From positions 1,192,001-1,256,000 of the forward strand of contig QVRM01006416.1 in the NCBI GenBank assembly GCA_003439945.1: a stretch of DNA of 64,000 bases. The letters run 5' to 3'. This stretch comes from Dermanyssus gallinae (taxonomy: Eukaryota; Arthropoda; Arachnida; Mesostigmata; Dermanyssidae). The position numbers were made by a program, and so were the translations under genes. A model generated the notes under the pieces. The model was not told the origin of the DNA. It saw nothing but the letters and a program-made list of their open reading frames with translations, and did no database searches. The first letter of the stretch is position 1. Each line of letters begins with the position of its first letter. Shown here piece by piece: positions 22,973-34,100 of the stretch.

Positions 22973-23701
22973 TCGTGTTTGCGACTTCAGGCTGGTAAAC
23001 GGACGCAGGGGACACGGGGCAATCGGGAGCGGGCCTCTGTGAACAGGTCGGGGAAGGAATCATCAGCTCATCAGTACAGTTGTTCCAACCGAAGGATCAT
23101 CTTTTCTATCTCCTCGTTGGTGTTGATGGTGTTGATGGTGATGGTGGTGGCATGACCACACACACGAGCGGGCGCGAAGGCTGTTCAGCGTTCGGATTCA
23201 TCTGATGTTGATCTATCCAGCGTCCGTCCGTCCGCATGTCTGTCTGTATGTCTGTCCATCCATTCGTTTATCCGGGGGAATTGATGCATGAATGGATGAA
23301 TGCATGCATGCGCGTAGCCAGGGATGATGCATGCAGGCCGGGTCCTGCATTCGTCATCTATCAATCTTGGTTTTTCCATCGGGTGGTCGTGAGGTAGTTT
23401 CCCATGGCGGCGATCCGGTCGTGTCGGCGATGAAGGCGGAGGTGGCCGGCGACCCTGACAGGATACGCGCGGCGGATCGCGCACACCGTCGTTCGACCTT
23501 TGATGTCTGATTGAGCTCCCCCCTCCCCTCCCACCTCAGCAGCAGCAGCAACAACAACAACAATAGCAGAAGATGCGGCATCTTTCTTAGTGCTTAGTGC
23601 TTAATCACACTGCACGGTTGTCATTAGTCGACGTGTCGGGGCACCGTCCGTTGGCCAGCCGATCTGTCGTCTGTCATCTCTGAGCCGCTGCCTCAAGAAA
23701 A
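22973..23701. other. Unique sequence, no gene
   Basis: (TGGTGT)-like tract at 23117-23150, CCGTCCGT at 23223-23232, (TGCA)-rich palindromic stretch at 23283-23312 and CAG/CAA at 23539-23564. No gene is recognised. Confidence 0.45.
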
Positions 23702-23793
23702 CCTCAATACGGAAGTCGAATGGGTTTGTAGAGAACTTCAATACGGGAGTCGTGTGGGTTCGAAAAGAACCTCATAACGGGAGTCGCGTGGGC
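23702..23793. repeat. 34-bp tandem repeat, 2.7 copies
   Basis: Units at 23702-23735, 23736-23769 and 23770-23793 share CTCAATACGGGAGTCG followed by TGTGGGTTCGAAAAGAA. They differ by a few substitutions. Not a simple-sequence microsatellite. Confidence 0.85.
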
Positions 23794-24540
23794 CTATGGC
23801 ACCGGCGACGAGGCCATTGGCTAGCTTCATATATTTATGCTGTTGTTGTTGTTGTTGCGGATGTTGTTGTTGTTATCGTCGCTACATCTGTTAGTAGTGC
23901 TTATGTTACTGCTAAGATGAGAAAACAAGCGAGTTAGTGGGAGTACATTTGGGAACAGAATCTGGCAACTAGAGTCAACACCATTGCCGCATCAACATCG
24001 ACAGCAACAACAACAACAACAACAGCAACAATAACGCCCATAAATAACAGTACTGTTGAGGGCAACGCTAGCAAAACTAACGACAACAGCAACGGCAGCA
24101 ACAACAACAACATTAACAACAAGGATGGTAGAAAGTCTAACAATATTCTGCTGTGTCGCACGCCAGCAGAAGGCGACACCATAACAGCATTAGGAGCTTA
24201 GGCAGGGAACCTTAACTTCCCAAATCTGTAGGCTACCTAGGTTACGCGTAAAGGAGGACAACCAATTCGGAGGAGGACAAACGAAAGGCCAGAGGAAAAG
24301 GGCTGAACGCGAACATCTATCTCCCTGCCCGGCCGTCCAGTTCGACGCCTTAGTCGAAGCGCCTAGAATCTCGTACTTGTAAGCCCTCAACCGGCTGTAC
24401 TACACACATATCTTTCTAGATGTCTACGCATTTATTTGCTGCGTTTTTGCTATACACCCGTGTGTTCGTAAGCCGTTTTTTGTTGTTGTGTAGGTGTGCA
24501 TTTGCACCTTGTCTAAATTGGAAAACCATGCAAACCAATT
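23794..24540. other. Unique sequence with short CAA/TTG tracts
   Basis: (TTG)n at 23841-23876, CAA at 24005-24033 and at 24079-24121. No gene is recognised. Confidence 0.45.
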
Positions 24541-24614
24541 AAAGAGTGGCCGGTCTGGGTCTCGAACCCAGGCCTCCCGAATGCAAGGCAAAGGCTTTGC
24601 CACTAAGCCACCAT
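24541..24614 (-). mobile_element. tRNA-Ala-like pseudogene or SINE head (minus strand)
   Basis: Read on the minus strand: GGTGGCTTAGTGGCAAAGCC (D arm and A-box), then CTTGCAT with anticodon TGC in loop position, then CCTGGGTTCGAGACCCAGA, a perfect 5-bp T arm with a B-box. The acceptor arm does not close (about five of seven pairs at best) and the anticodon stem is weak, so it is not a functional tRNA gene. It abuts a (TA)n array on its 5' side. A tRNA pseudogene or the head of a second SINE family is equally possible. Confidence 0.65.
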
Positions 24615-24638
24615 ATGTATATATATATATATATATAA

Positions 24639-24694
<56 letters not shown>
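24615..24694. repeat. (TA)n array
   Basis: About 75 bp of TA with one TAAATTAATA interruption. Confidence 0.95.
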
Positions 24695-24700
<6 letters not shown>

Positions 24701-24740
24701 ATACGTACGCTGAGTGCGTTCAATAGCTGAGGTAACAATA

Positions 24741-25170
24741 GCAGCAGCAACAACAACAACAACAACAACAACATAACGCTGAGATTTCTCTACCGTCGCC
24801 CACTGTGATTGGCTAGCTAGAAAAACAACGACAAACAAAGCACGCGTAGACACACACACACACAACCACAGACCCGCACGCGCACCAAAAACACGCTGTG
24901 TGACTGTGTGACAATTTGCAGTATTTTCTGAAACAATGAGTGGTGAACGGCTGACTGACTCGGTGAATGGCTGGCTCGCTGGTTGCTTGGCGAACTGACT
25001 GACTGATTGTATGATGAATGAATGAATGAATGAAAGAAAAACGAACGGAATGCATGAATGAACGGACAGCTATACAGACGGACATACAGACAAACAGAAA
25101 GACAGACAGGGAGATTTTCGTACGTCGGCGGAAAGAAATGACGCCAGACAATGACGCCAGACAGCAGCAG
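24741..25170. other. Short simple tracts in unique DNA
   Basis: CAA at 24746-24773, (CA)n at 24852-24865, (TGAA)n at 25014-25034, ACAGACAGAC-type at 25084-25112, and a 13-bp direct duplication ATGACGCCAGACA at 25138 and 25151. No gene. Confidence 0.6.
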
Positions 25171-25328
25171 CAGCAGCAGGGTCGTCGGTCCAAACAAACC
25201 GACGACGCTGAGCCGGCTTATGGTGTCTGTATGGTGTGACCGCAGACAGCCGGTTGGTACGTCGGTGGTCGTTGGTAGCTCTAGCCATGTTGCCACAGCA
25301 ATATGAGAATGACATCGACAACGACGAC

Positions 25329-25330
25329 AC

Positions 25331-25374
<44 letters not shown>

Positions 25375-25585
25375 GCAGCAGCAGCAACAACAACAACGTT
25401 AACAGCAACAACAACAACATCATCAGCAACAACAACAACGGTAACAGCAACAACAGCGATATCATCATCAGCAACAACAACAAAAACAACACCAACAACA
25501 ACGGTAACAGCAACAACAACGACATCATCATCAGCAACAAAGACATCATCATCATCAACAACAACAACAGCAACAACAATAACCT
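25329..25585. repeat. Long (CAA)n array with CAG and ATC insertions
   Basis: About 85 triplets. CAA blocks are punctuated by CATCATCAGCAA and GGTAACAGCAA, which recur several times as higher-order units. All frames are open on both strands. Confidence 0.95.
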
Positions 25586-26561
25586 GCGTTTCTAATGGCG
25601 ACAATCATGCCAGTAATGATGACAGTGATGACTATGATGGCGATTCTGGTGATGATAATGATAGTGGGCGGTCGTTAGCTATATTAGCAGCGACACTCAC
25701 TCATATTAACGTATTTGCCCTACCAATGACGTTCTCGTCCGTGTTGTTGTTGTTGTGTTGTTTTTGCTATTGTGTTGTTATTGTCGTTGTTGTTGTTTTT
25801 GCTATTGCTATTGTTGCTGTTGTTGGCGCCTCTACGGCGACCATAACTGTTTCTATAATATGGCAAAGAAGCGAAACAACAAAAAGGTATGATAACTAAA
25901 CTGTAACAGCTTGCGTTAATCGCTATGGCTACAAGTGGTCGTCGTCGTATGGGGATAGAATTGCTTGCAAGCGGCATACCCCTACGGCGGGCGGTGTTAG
26001 AAAGCTGTATTGGGGGTAGCGCTTCGATGAGGCTCACTCACGTGCGCCGGATAAGCCTCTGTATCGGTGGTATCCTGTGTTGTCGGCCGGCTTGCTGCTA
26101 ACCGTGCCGGCATACGTGAAACTCGGCGTACGTAATATTATACGTTGAATGAGTGAGAACCATATAATAACAATGCTGATGTCAGTCGGGGTTATGATGA
26201 CAATGATAATGATTAAGACCTAGCTAACGACTAACTAGATAGACGGATGGGTATTAGGCGAATTATAGACGAAAGCACACAAACCCTCCCGGTTATGGTA
26301 ATCAAAGAGCTGAAATGGCGTTGTCCCGAGCTCGTGAGAACTAGGAAGCAGGTGGTTTACGATGTAGTTGTTTATTGTAGCTATAGACGCTTACGGATTA
26401 TCTTGACCGTCCGGACAGTGTTCTTCTTTACGAGTTGCCAGGCGGAACCGCGCTGAAAATTGGGTGGAACCACGAGAAAACTCGACAGCGTAACGGTGAA
26501 TGGCTTCCAGATAATGGTCGCTTTCTATATGATAAGTGGTCCGTGTGTTATTCTATACGCC
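25586..26561. other. Unique sequence with a TTG tract
   Basis: GAT-rich tract at 25615-25665 and TTG-rich tract at 25742-25826. No gene is recognised. Confidence 0.45.
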
Positions 26562-26586
26562 TATATATATATATTTATATATATAC
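26562..26586. repeat. (TA)n microsatellite
   Basis: About 11 TA units with one TTTA. Confidence 0.9.
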
Positions 26587-28216
26587 CTTGACATACGTAC
26601 AACGCCGCAGAGCCACGTAGCCATGAGACAAAATTTCATGTGCGGCCAACAACAACAACGGACCGTACTGACGAGTGTTGTGCCCAATCTAGCAGCATAC
26701 GGCTAGGTTACGATTAGGAATACTGCATGCATAAATGAGTAGGAGGAGAAGCGCTAAACAGAGGAAAAAAAACAGAAATTCATCTCTCACGACAAATTAT
26801 TTACCCACCTCATAGAACCAGCTAACAGAATTGTTTAATTTGTTTTTCAAAAATTCGACACGATAATTGTACGCTCCTTTCCTTTACGAGGCATTGTCAA
26901 CCTCAGTGATCTAAGACAGCGTCCGGCATACTGCAATGAACGGCTTATGACGCACGCTTGGGAAAGCTAAACAGATAAGTCCATTAATATCCGCGACAAA
27001 AAGATAGGCGGCCTTCACGCCAAGGGGAACATACTGTTTAGCTACACAGCGAGTTATGTCTCTGTGTGCTAAGATGTGTGATGATCCTTAATTCCGAAGT
27101 GGTAAAAGTCAAATCATTCCTTACCGGTTTTCTCTGGCTCTTCATTATCTATTACGGTTTCTTCCGGTACGACTAAGCAAATATCAAGGTGTACAAGTTT
27201 TACGTTTAGCTGTTAAAGCATAATCATGTGCTTCTGTATTTTATGCAACGGCCCGAGTTTGACTGGCCGGCCATTCACGGCCTGCGTTAACCGAAATAAT
27301 CCCAGAAAGCTTTAAAGCCTCAGCTCTCGCGTTTGGCATAGAGTGATGCCATTACGAAAACGATATGGTGGAGCTTTGCAATTTTGGCTGAGTTATTGCT
27401 GAAAGGAAGGACACTAAAGAGAAAATGTACGACAATAGTTTGTGCTAAGTATAGACACACGAGTGTTTTAGATAATGTTTTATTTGCATAGCGAAATAAA
27501 CTTTTAGCCGTTAAACCTGAAATTAAGTTGAATTCCCTCGCGCTGCTTCGCTAATATATATCTGTAATAAGATATAAATAAACGACGTCACAACGGTTTG
27601 TCTAAAAACAAATTCTTATGTAGACGCCTAAAAGGGCTGGCTTGGTCTGAGAACGTACTTAAATTTAGGACGAAATATATACGTACATGTGCAGACCTGC
27701 CGAGATACATATATTTCCTACGTCACGGATGGGCTCACTCACGTAACTCAAGCCATTCGCTGCTAATGCGATCCAATTTTTGGAAAATATGGTCTATATA
27801 GTATTTGCCTAAAAGCTAGAAGAAAAGTGCGCGAATTGTCGTCTCATCGGGCTGACGAGGTCGCTCTCTGATAATGGTTCAAGTGTTCGATCAACAACGA
27901 TTCGTTTCGATTGCCTTTGTACGAACAATATAGACCAACAATTACATCGTAGCAATCTGCCTTCGTCGTGTCTGTCACTATGACGACGAGTGGTTGTTGT
28001 GTTGTTGTTGTTGCTGTTAATGTAATCGTGCTTCGTCTGCGTCAGCTAGTTGTAAATTCTAGCTCTGAACCCTGGAAATGTCGTGCGGCGGCATTCCACC
28101 GTCACACGTACGTTCCCAGCACCGCGTTTCCGTGTCCTGGCCTTCAGTTCACGCTGTAGGAACAATAGAGTAACAGGAACAAACGAACAATTGCTACCCA
28201 TATTGGTAAGTAACGC

Positions 28217-28217
<1 letters not shown>
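26587..28217. other. Long unique stretch, no gene
   Basis: Essentially repeat-free. Frames are short (the longest is about 67 codons at 27598-27801) and show no motif. A small TTG tract lies at 27991-28016. Confidence 0.45.

Positions 28218-28275
<58 letters not shown>
28218..28275. repeat. (TA)n array
   Basis: About 27 TA units with one ACATA step, ending in TGTGTGTA. Confidence 0.95.
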
Positions 28276-28278
<3 letters not shown>

Positions 28279-29599
28279 ATAGTTTTTCTTCTGGAATCAG
28301 GCTGTAAGTAAAGCGAAGGTGTGCGTCGATAGACCACTACTAAGGCTGTGCACAAATAAACCAAAAGAATGAGTGGGGCAAGTTTGCTGGGTGGTCGGTA
28401 GGGCGACACGTGTCCACTGGGCGCCCCTAAAGATAGCACACCTACCTACCCAGGGCCCCAGTGGCATTTGAAGCGGCACCAGCACAACAAGCATAATAGC
28501 TGTAGTGCCAACAGTAGTCAACGACATAGTGACTGAAAGCAGCCAGCTGTTGCTGCAACGTTCGAATCAGTTATGGCAGTCTATAGGGTCCCCTAGCCCA
28601 TTTCCCGCATAGGCTGGCTCGCCTCTGCTGGGCGCTGGAATGCGCACCAAGAGAAAGAATACGAAGAAAAGAGGAACGGGCGGGCGTTCGTATGTTGCTC
28701 GCTAAGATGCGCTAACAAATGAAGAAGGCAGTAATCTGTCTTTGCTTACGGACGGAAGATTAACCACTTTCTCCGTGATCAACTTCCCCAGTAAAAACTA
28801 TAGTTGCCGCGTCGGTTGCCGCGGGTGCTGCATCTGCGATCAATATAAACCTTATGCACGATTGCGTCCAATCCAGTTGAAACTGCTTTCTAGAGACAAC
28901 GCTCGAATTTTAGGGATTTGGGGCACAATGGTGTGTCTAGTGAGTCTTTTGCCCGCCGCTACAGTAGACTCAATGTCAACTCTACAAGCACACGTTGGTT
29001 GGCTGATCTCGCCATTGCCTGAACGTGCTCTCGGCGTAAATCATTAGTGAGCTATCCTTCCTAAACCCTTCATCCACCATATTTGCACCCAAGATTCACA
29101 AAGCTAGACTTTCCTCTCTTTAAAATAGCGGAAATAAGAAAAAGTCGTACGAAAAGTCTGACAGCGTCTTGAAAAAGCCTTGATCTTTAAAACCGACTCG
29201 CCAGAAAGCTCTCAAGAGCACCTGGCCAAATATTATAAAACATACATGAAACAAAACTTACAACAAGGCGCCTTGTCTCCCCGTCCTTCGAGTGTTAGTC
29301 CGTGCCTATCTGATGTAGGGACCCCCGTAATGACCCCCACAACTGCACTTCGGCAGGAGCCACCCTTCCAAACTGGGAAAAGTGGTGCATGTAACTATTT
29401 CACATCGCCTATGCTGACATCTGACCATGGTGATGATGTCGCGAGATGCTAATGAGCCGAAGAAAACAGCGAACACTTGCAACGTGGACGCTGTGCATCA
29501 TCAGTATGCATTCTCTGTTATAAACGAGAAGTAACCAACAATATTAAATGAACGCCATACACGTTATGTGGACTTTCTGCACGCGTGTACCGATGTTGC
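28276..29599. other. Unique sequence, possible coding fragment near 29162-29452
   Basis: Mostly featureless. A plus-strand frame at 29162-29452 reads ESSQEHLAKYYKTYMKQNLQ and then a Ser/Pro-rich stretch. Composition is protein-like, but it has no ATG at its start, no domain and no convincing splice sites, so it stays unassigned. Confidence 0.35.
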
Positions 29600-29659
29600 C
29601 TTCCTTCTATTTGCAAGTGACAAGAAGAGTTTTTGTTGTCACTTGCAAATAGAGGGAAG
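29600..29659. repeat. Near-perfect 24-bp hairpin, 12-nt loop
   Basis: CTATTTGCAAGTGACAA at 29607-29623 is exactly complementary to TTGTCACTTGCAAATAG at 29636-29652. Pairing extends outward to 29600 and 29659 with one G-T wobble. The loop is GAAGAGTTTTTG. The arms are not simple repeats. It could be a foldback element, a pre-miRNA-like hairpin or a recent inverted duplication. Confidence 0.9.
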
Positions 29660-30310
29660 CTCCCTGTTGCTTGCAAGCACGAGCAACCTTAAAGGACTGC
29701 CAGACACAAAACTTCATATAGGCTAGGTTTTACTTTAGTTCGAACTTGTGACCCAATACTTCGAGAACAAGAGAGGAGAGCCTCATGCTTCAACCCTCTA
29801 TTTCGTCTGTAGGTGCGTCTTGTGCAGGCAGGTACGGGATGGTAAAAACTTAGCACCGGGCGGTACAAGCAAGAAACTCGCACAACCATTCCTAAATGTA
29901 CGTAAATACAGTACTTTTCTCCGGCACAATGGAGTAAACAGGTTATTCCTACGCCCCTTTCCTTCTCCCGTTTACACAGACACATACGTTTAGTTATCTC
30001 CACGATAAGCCTCGCGCGCCTTATAATCAATAACCAGGATGGTCGCTTAAGTGATAGTCCACTCTCCTACTTACGCCCTGTTCCTGTACGAGTACTTACG
30101 TTGCTATTCGGACGTGCTGGACACGCTATGTAACTCCTCACATCGGCTGAGTAAAGTAGCCACTCTCAAGATCCCGGGTTACGTCGGAGAGTTTCATGGA
30201 GTTTAGACGCTGGTCGCCAATTTCTCCTTGTTTGTCATTATTTTGGTGGTACGCTTGCTGGTGTTGTAGTCGTTGTTTTCTTGCATCTATTATGGTTAAT
30301 GCTATTTTTA
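29660..30310. other. Unique sequence, no gene
   Basis: A minus-strand 113-codon frame at 29689-30030 has no motif. Nothing else is seen. Confidence 0.4.
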
Positions 30311-30500
30311 TTGTTGAAGAATTGTCGTTGTTGTTGCTGATGCAATTGTTATGTTGTTGAAGAATTGTCGTTGTTGTTGTTGCTGATGCTGGTGCAATTG
30401 TTATGTTGTTGCTGTTTGTGATGTTGTTGTTGTTATTGCTGCTGCTGTTTGTAGTGGTGTTGTTATTGTTGTTGTTGTTGTTGCTGCTGCTGTTGTTTGG
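30311..30500. repeat. TTG field containing a tandem duplication
   Basis: A block starting TTGTTGAAGAATTGTCGTTG and ending CAATTGTTATG occurs twice (30311-30353 and 30354-30407), followed by TTG/CTG triplets. Confidence 0.85.
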
Positions 30501-31015
30501 TAGATGTTAATGAGAGTTGGAAGGACGAATCGTTTTACACTATCGCATCCAATGACAATGATGATACAAGTGGTGCGCACGGTCATGATGATGATGATGA
30601 TGATGACGACGATGCACACATTTAGGAGCAAGAATGGCAATCTGTTAGAATAGAAGCATCCATGAATGCGCTCGGGCCGTATATATATATATATATATAT
30701 ACATATAGCAAGCAGTCCACTATCGGCAGTGTATGATCAGTTCCACTGGCAGTTGCCCCGTGCACTTAATTCCCCGACGATTTCGTCCTTCTTTCTTTGG
30801 TCATGTCGCTTTGTGCTTTGTTTATGCTGCGCTCCTTTGTCGTGTGTGTGATGGCCAACCGAAACGGCAAGTGTGCGAGCGCCGACTGGTGGCGTCAGAG
30901 TTTCGTTCGATTCCGATAGGTTCAGGCAGGCGGTTTCTGTCGATTCCGTTCTAAAACCAGCCTGCCAAGGATCTTCGCGAAGATAAGGTGGTGTTATGTC
31001 GTAGATGGGTATTTG
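30501..31015. other. Unique sequence with GAT and TA tracts
   Basis: (GAT)n at 30585-30608 and (TA)n at 30679-30706. No gene is recognised. Confidence 0.5.
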
Positions 31016-31182
31016 TTTGCTCCTGTTGTTGTCGTTATTGTTGTTGTTGTTGCTGCTGTCATTATTGTTGTTGTGGTTGTTCTTGTTGTTGTGGTTGTTG
31101 TTGTCGTCGCCTCGCCGCTGCCATTGTTGTTGGCGCTGCTGCTGCTGCTGTCGTTGTTGTTGTTGTTGTTGCCATTGTTGTC
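31016..31182. repeat. TTG/CTG/GTC triplet field
   Basis: About 50 imperfect triplets. All three plus-strand frames stay open (Leu, Cys or Val runs). Confidence 0.9.
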
Positions 31183-31780
31183 ATACTGGTGGTGATGGTC
31201 GTAATCGTTCGTATTGTTGTAGGTAGTCCTTGTTGTTGCTGCTGCTTATCTAGTTCAGTTAGGCGGACCCTTGCCTTGTCATGATTGTCACATTGTTAAA
31301 CGAATGAAATACTGACTGGGCTGATAAGCCAGACTTATCGGCTGAAGTGTTCGTTTCGATGCGATGTGAAATTTGAATGAAGAAAAATCCAAACGCCAGT
31401 GGTGGCGACTGCGGCAGTGGCCGCCGCTCCGAAGGATTTTGCCGCGATTACAACCCGGCATTGACGCAGATTCCGCTGGAACAAGCATGACAGCTCATCG
31501 CAACGTTAACAACGACGGGCAGGATACAGGTACGGTCGGCGTAAACGTTGACTGGACGTGATGGCCGGCAACACCAGCATCACCGCGAAAACTGTATTTG
31601 CTTGTATTGCGTTCATATGATCAAATTATAAAAATAACAACAACAACGACATTCGTTGCAGTGCGCAAGCGTCAGCGAGGCTGGCTGGCTGGTCCTTCAA
31701 ATCAACGGTTCCGTTGCCTAGTCGACGGATGTTTTGATGTCGTTGCGTGTAGGTTGTAGCCTATTGTTACTGCTATTTCT
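31183..31780. other. Unique sequence, no gene
   Basis: Nothing is recognised. Confidence 0.4.
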
Positions 31781-31959
31781 TCAGTTGTTGTTGTTGTTGT
31801 TGTTGTTGTGTCTTGGATTTTTGTTGCCGATTTCCGTCGCTGTTATTGGCGATATTATTTCCAGTTGTTGTTTGTATTACTGTAGCTGTCGTTGAGGTAG
31901 TAATAGTAGTAGTAGTAGTAGTTGTTGTTGTACTTGTTGTTGTTATGAGCACGACGACG

Positions 31960-31990
<31 letters not shown>

Positions 31991-32185
31991 GAAACAATAA
32001 CAACACTCTGCTGATGTTGTTGTTGTTCTTGCTGTTGTTGTTGTTGTTCCTGCTGTTGTTGTTGCTGTTCCTTGTTGTTGTTCCTGTTGTTGTTATTGTT
32101 GTTCTTGCTGTTGTTGTTGATGTTGTTCCTGCTGTTGTTGTTTTGTTGCTGTTTTTTGTTGCTGTCGTCGTCGTCGTCGTCGCGG
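31781..32185. repeat. TTG - CAA - TTG inverted triplet field
   Basis: (TTG)n at 31787-31811, GTA/TTG at 31897-31948, (CAA)n at 31960-31993, then TTG/CTG/TCC from 32018 to 32165 and (TCG)n at 32166-32182. The central CAA block is complementary to both neighbours and could pair with either. Confidence 0.9.
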
Positions 32186-32844
32186 CTAGCATGAAACTCG
32201 TTTTACGGGTTTCAATTCTCTGTAATTCTGATATTGCTGCTGCTGCTGCCGCGACTTCTTCTACTCGCCCGTGCTACTTGTATACGTTCGTCGTGTACGA
32301 CAAGCGGCTTCTCAAAACTGTTCGTCGTCATATCCGCCGCTGTCAAATTTGCGTGTTTTTTTCTTGACTTGGCCACCTGTTGCGGCGGCGGCGGAGGCGG
32401 CGGCAACGGGCTACTGTCGAAGCGCGCTGTACGCTGACGACGCCGTCGCTGACGCCGACAAGTCCTTGATTCTGTTCCGGGTTTTGGCGTCCGAACCTCC
32501 GGTATCGGTCGGTAGGCGACGCGGCATTCCTGTAGAGACGGCCGGCCGAACAGACGGATGGACAGACAGACAGACAAACAGACAGACAGTCAGACAGACT
32601 AAAGATCTAGCGAATTAACGAATAAACGACAAAACGCCTCCCTATCGGCCTGTCTGTCTGTCTGCCTACGAAAGGAGTCACGAGGACGAGCGTCAGAAAC
32701 ACCAGCGCCCAGACCGCGTCCGTTTGCGGTCATAGACAGCATAAACAGCTCTCGGCTCAGCTCGACCCTGCTTTGCTCTGCTGAGCAAACGCGGGCAGTT
32801 CGCTCTCCTCGCTTCCCCTCTCTCTCCCTGTCCCCCCCTCTCTT
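32186..32844. other. Unique GC-richer sequence with ACAG/CTGT tracts
   Basis: (GGC)n at 32378-32406, ACAGACAG at 32562-32600 and CTGTCTGT at 32650-32664; the last two form inverted tetranucleotide tracts 50 bp apart. A minus-strand frame (32212-32577) has a Pro8 tract and a basic C-terminus but no domain. Confidence 0.5.

Positions 32845-32898
<54 letters not shown>
32845..32898. repeat. (TA)n array between CT-rich flanks
   Basis: About 24 TA units, preceded by a CTCTCTCC-type tract from 32815 and followed by CTCCCTTCC. Confidence 0.95.
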
Positions 32899-33078
32899 TC
32901 TCCCTTCCTCCCCGTTTTTCTCTCAGATGCTGCGATTTCCCTAAATAGATGCCTAATCATACGGCGATGCGGTGCTGATACAACAACAACGACAACAACA
33001 GCAGCAGCGAGCTGTTGATGCCGACAGCCAACCGTGAGTGATGTGCGGGCCGCCATTACCGCCGCCTGTCGCCAATCA

Positions 33079-33576
33079 TCAGATGAGTTCCACCGTATTC
33101 CACCGTGCGTACATCGTGCACACCGTTGCTGAATGAAGATGTCCTGCCTGCCTGCTGGAGGAAAGGTGCTGCAGCGCAGGGGCTCTAAGGGAAAACCGAG
33201 CTGCTACCGTGATGCGCGGAACGCAGGCAGGTAGACAGACGGGGTTGTGACAGCGGTGCGTGGGGCAGTTGTGCTGTCCGTGGTTCAGGGGGGTTGACGC
33301 ACGTTTATTACGTGGACGATAATGATTTTGTTGTGACTCTAGGTGCTGCTGTTGTTGTTGGTGTTGTTGGTGTTGTTGTTGTTGTTGTTGTTGCTGCTGT
33401 TGTTGTTGCTTGTTACTTTGGTCCGCGTTGCTGCTCTTGACTGCCGTTATAATTATGATTAGCTTAGCAACCTTACGCGCTTTTTTCAATGCTTCATCTT
33501 TTATTGTGTAAATGTTGTTGTTGTAGCTGCTACTGCTACTGCTGTTGTTGTGGACAAGCTGGTTGATTGCCCCCAT
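33079..33576 (-). CDS. Q/N-rich open frame with ATG, possible gene fragment (low confidence)
   Basis: A 165-codon minus-strand frame starting from an ATG with G at -3 and +4. The N-terminus MGAINQLVHNN is followed by Ser and Asn runs, then a non-repetitive basic stretch YTIKDEALKKARKVAKLI, then a Gln tract of 12 broken by His, and a Pro/His/Cys-containing C-terminus that looks less protein-like. The non-repetitive part between the tracts is what separates this from other repeat-derived frames. No domain, splice site or conserved motif is recognised. It could equally be chance openness around a CAG/CAA repeat. Confidence 0.2.
   Translation of the reverse strand: MGAINQLVHNNSSSSSSYNNNIYTIKDEALKKARKVAKLIIIITAVKSSNADQSNKQQQQQQQQQQQQHQQHQQQQQHLESQQNHYRPRNKRASTPLNHGQHNCPTHRCHNPVCLPACVPRITVAARFSLRAPALQHLSSSRQAGHLHSATVCTMYARWNTVELI
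33342..33412. repeat. (TTG)n/(CTG)n array
   Basis: About 23 triplets; this encodes the Gln/His tract of the minus-strand frame at 33079-33576. Confidence 0.9.
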
Positions 33577-33670
33577 TGCCCGTACCGTTGCTAATGGTGA
33601 GCCGTCACTGCTGGCGCACTTTTAACTTACTTAGTTGTTTAGGTACGTGGTTTTTAATCTTCCTCAAACA

Positions 33671-33722
33671 CTCGTATAGTTGGTTTTGCCCTCACTAATG
33701 AGGGCAAAACCAACTATACTAG
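33671..33722. repeat. Perfect 21-bp hairpin with 4-nt loop
   Basis: GTATAGTTGGTTTTGCCCTC plus A at 33674-33694 is the exact reverse complement of 33699-33719; the loop is CTAA. After one mismatch, three further pairs extend the stem. The arms are of ordinary complexity. Such a perfect stem is rare by chance and suggests a recent inverted duplication or a small structured RNA. Confidence 0.95.
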
Positions 33723-33839
33723 TACCAGTATTGGCCACCAGTAATTGGTTTACCCTTCAATGATTACTTCCCCTTTTTTCTTATTTGCATTGCGTCCTTA
33801 AAACTATCTCACAACAGCTATTTCCGGTGTTCGTTCTCG

Positions 33840-34100
33840 TCTTTATTGTTGCTGCTGCTTTTGTTGCTGCTGCTGTTGTTGCCATTTATTGATGTTGCGG
33901 GTGCTGTCGTGTTGTTGACAGATGTTCGTGGTTGACGTTGTCGTTGTTGCGGTTGCTTCTCTTATTGTTGCTATTATGAATATTAAATACGGTTGCTATT
34001 ATGAGTGCATTATTGTTGTTGTTGTTGTTGTTGTTGTTGCCGTCGATGTTTTTGTTGCCGTCGTTGTCGCTGTTGCTGCTGCTGTTGCAGTCATCGGAAA
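33840..34100. repeat. TTG/CTG triplet field
   Basis: Imperfect triplets at 33848-33895, then TTG at 34014-34040 and GTT/GCT to 34090. Confidence 0.85.

Noticed and set aside
32212..32577. 121-codon minus-strand frame with a Pro8 tract
   Set aside because: No ATG at its start (it opens in a CTGT repeat), no domain, and plus-strand frames overlap it.
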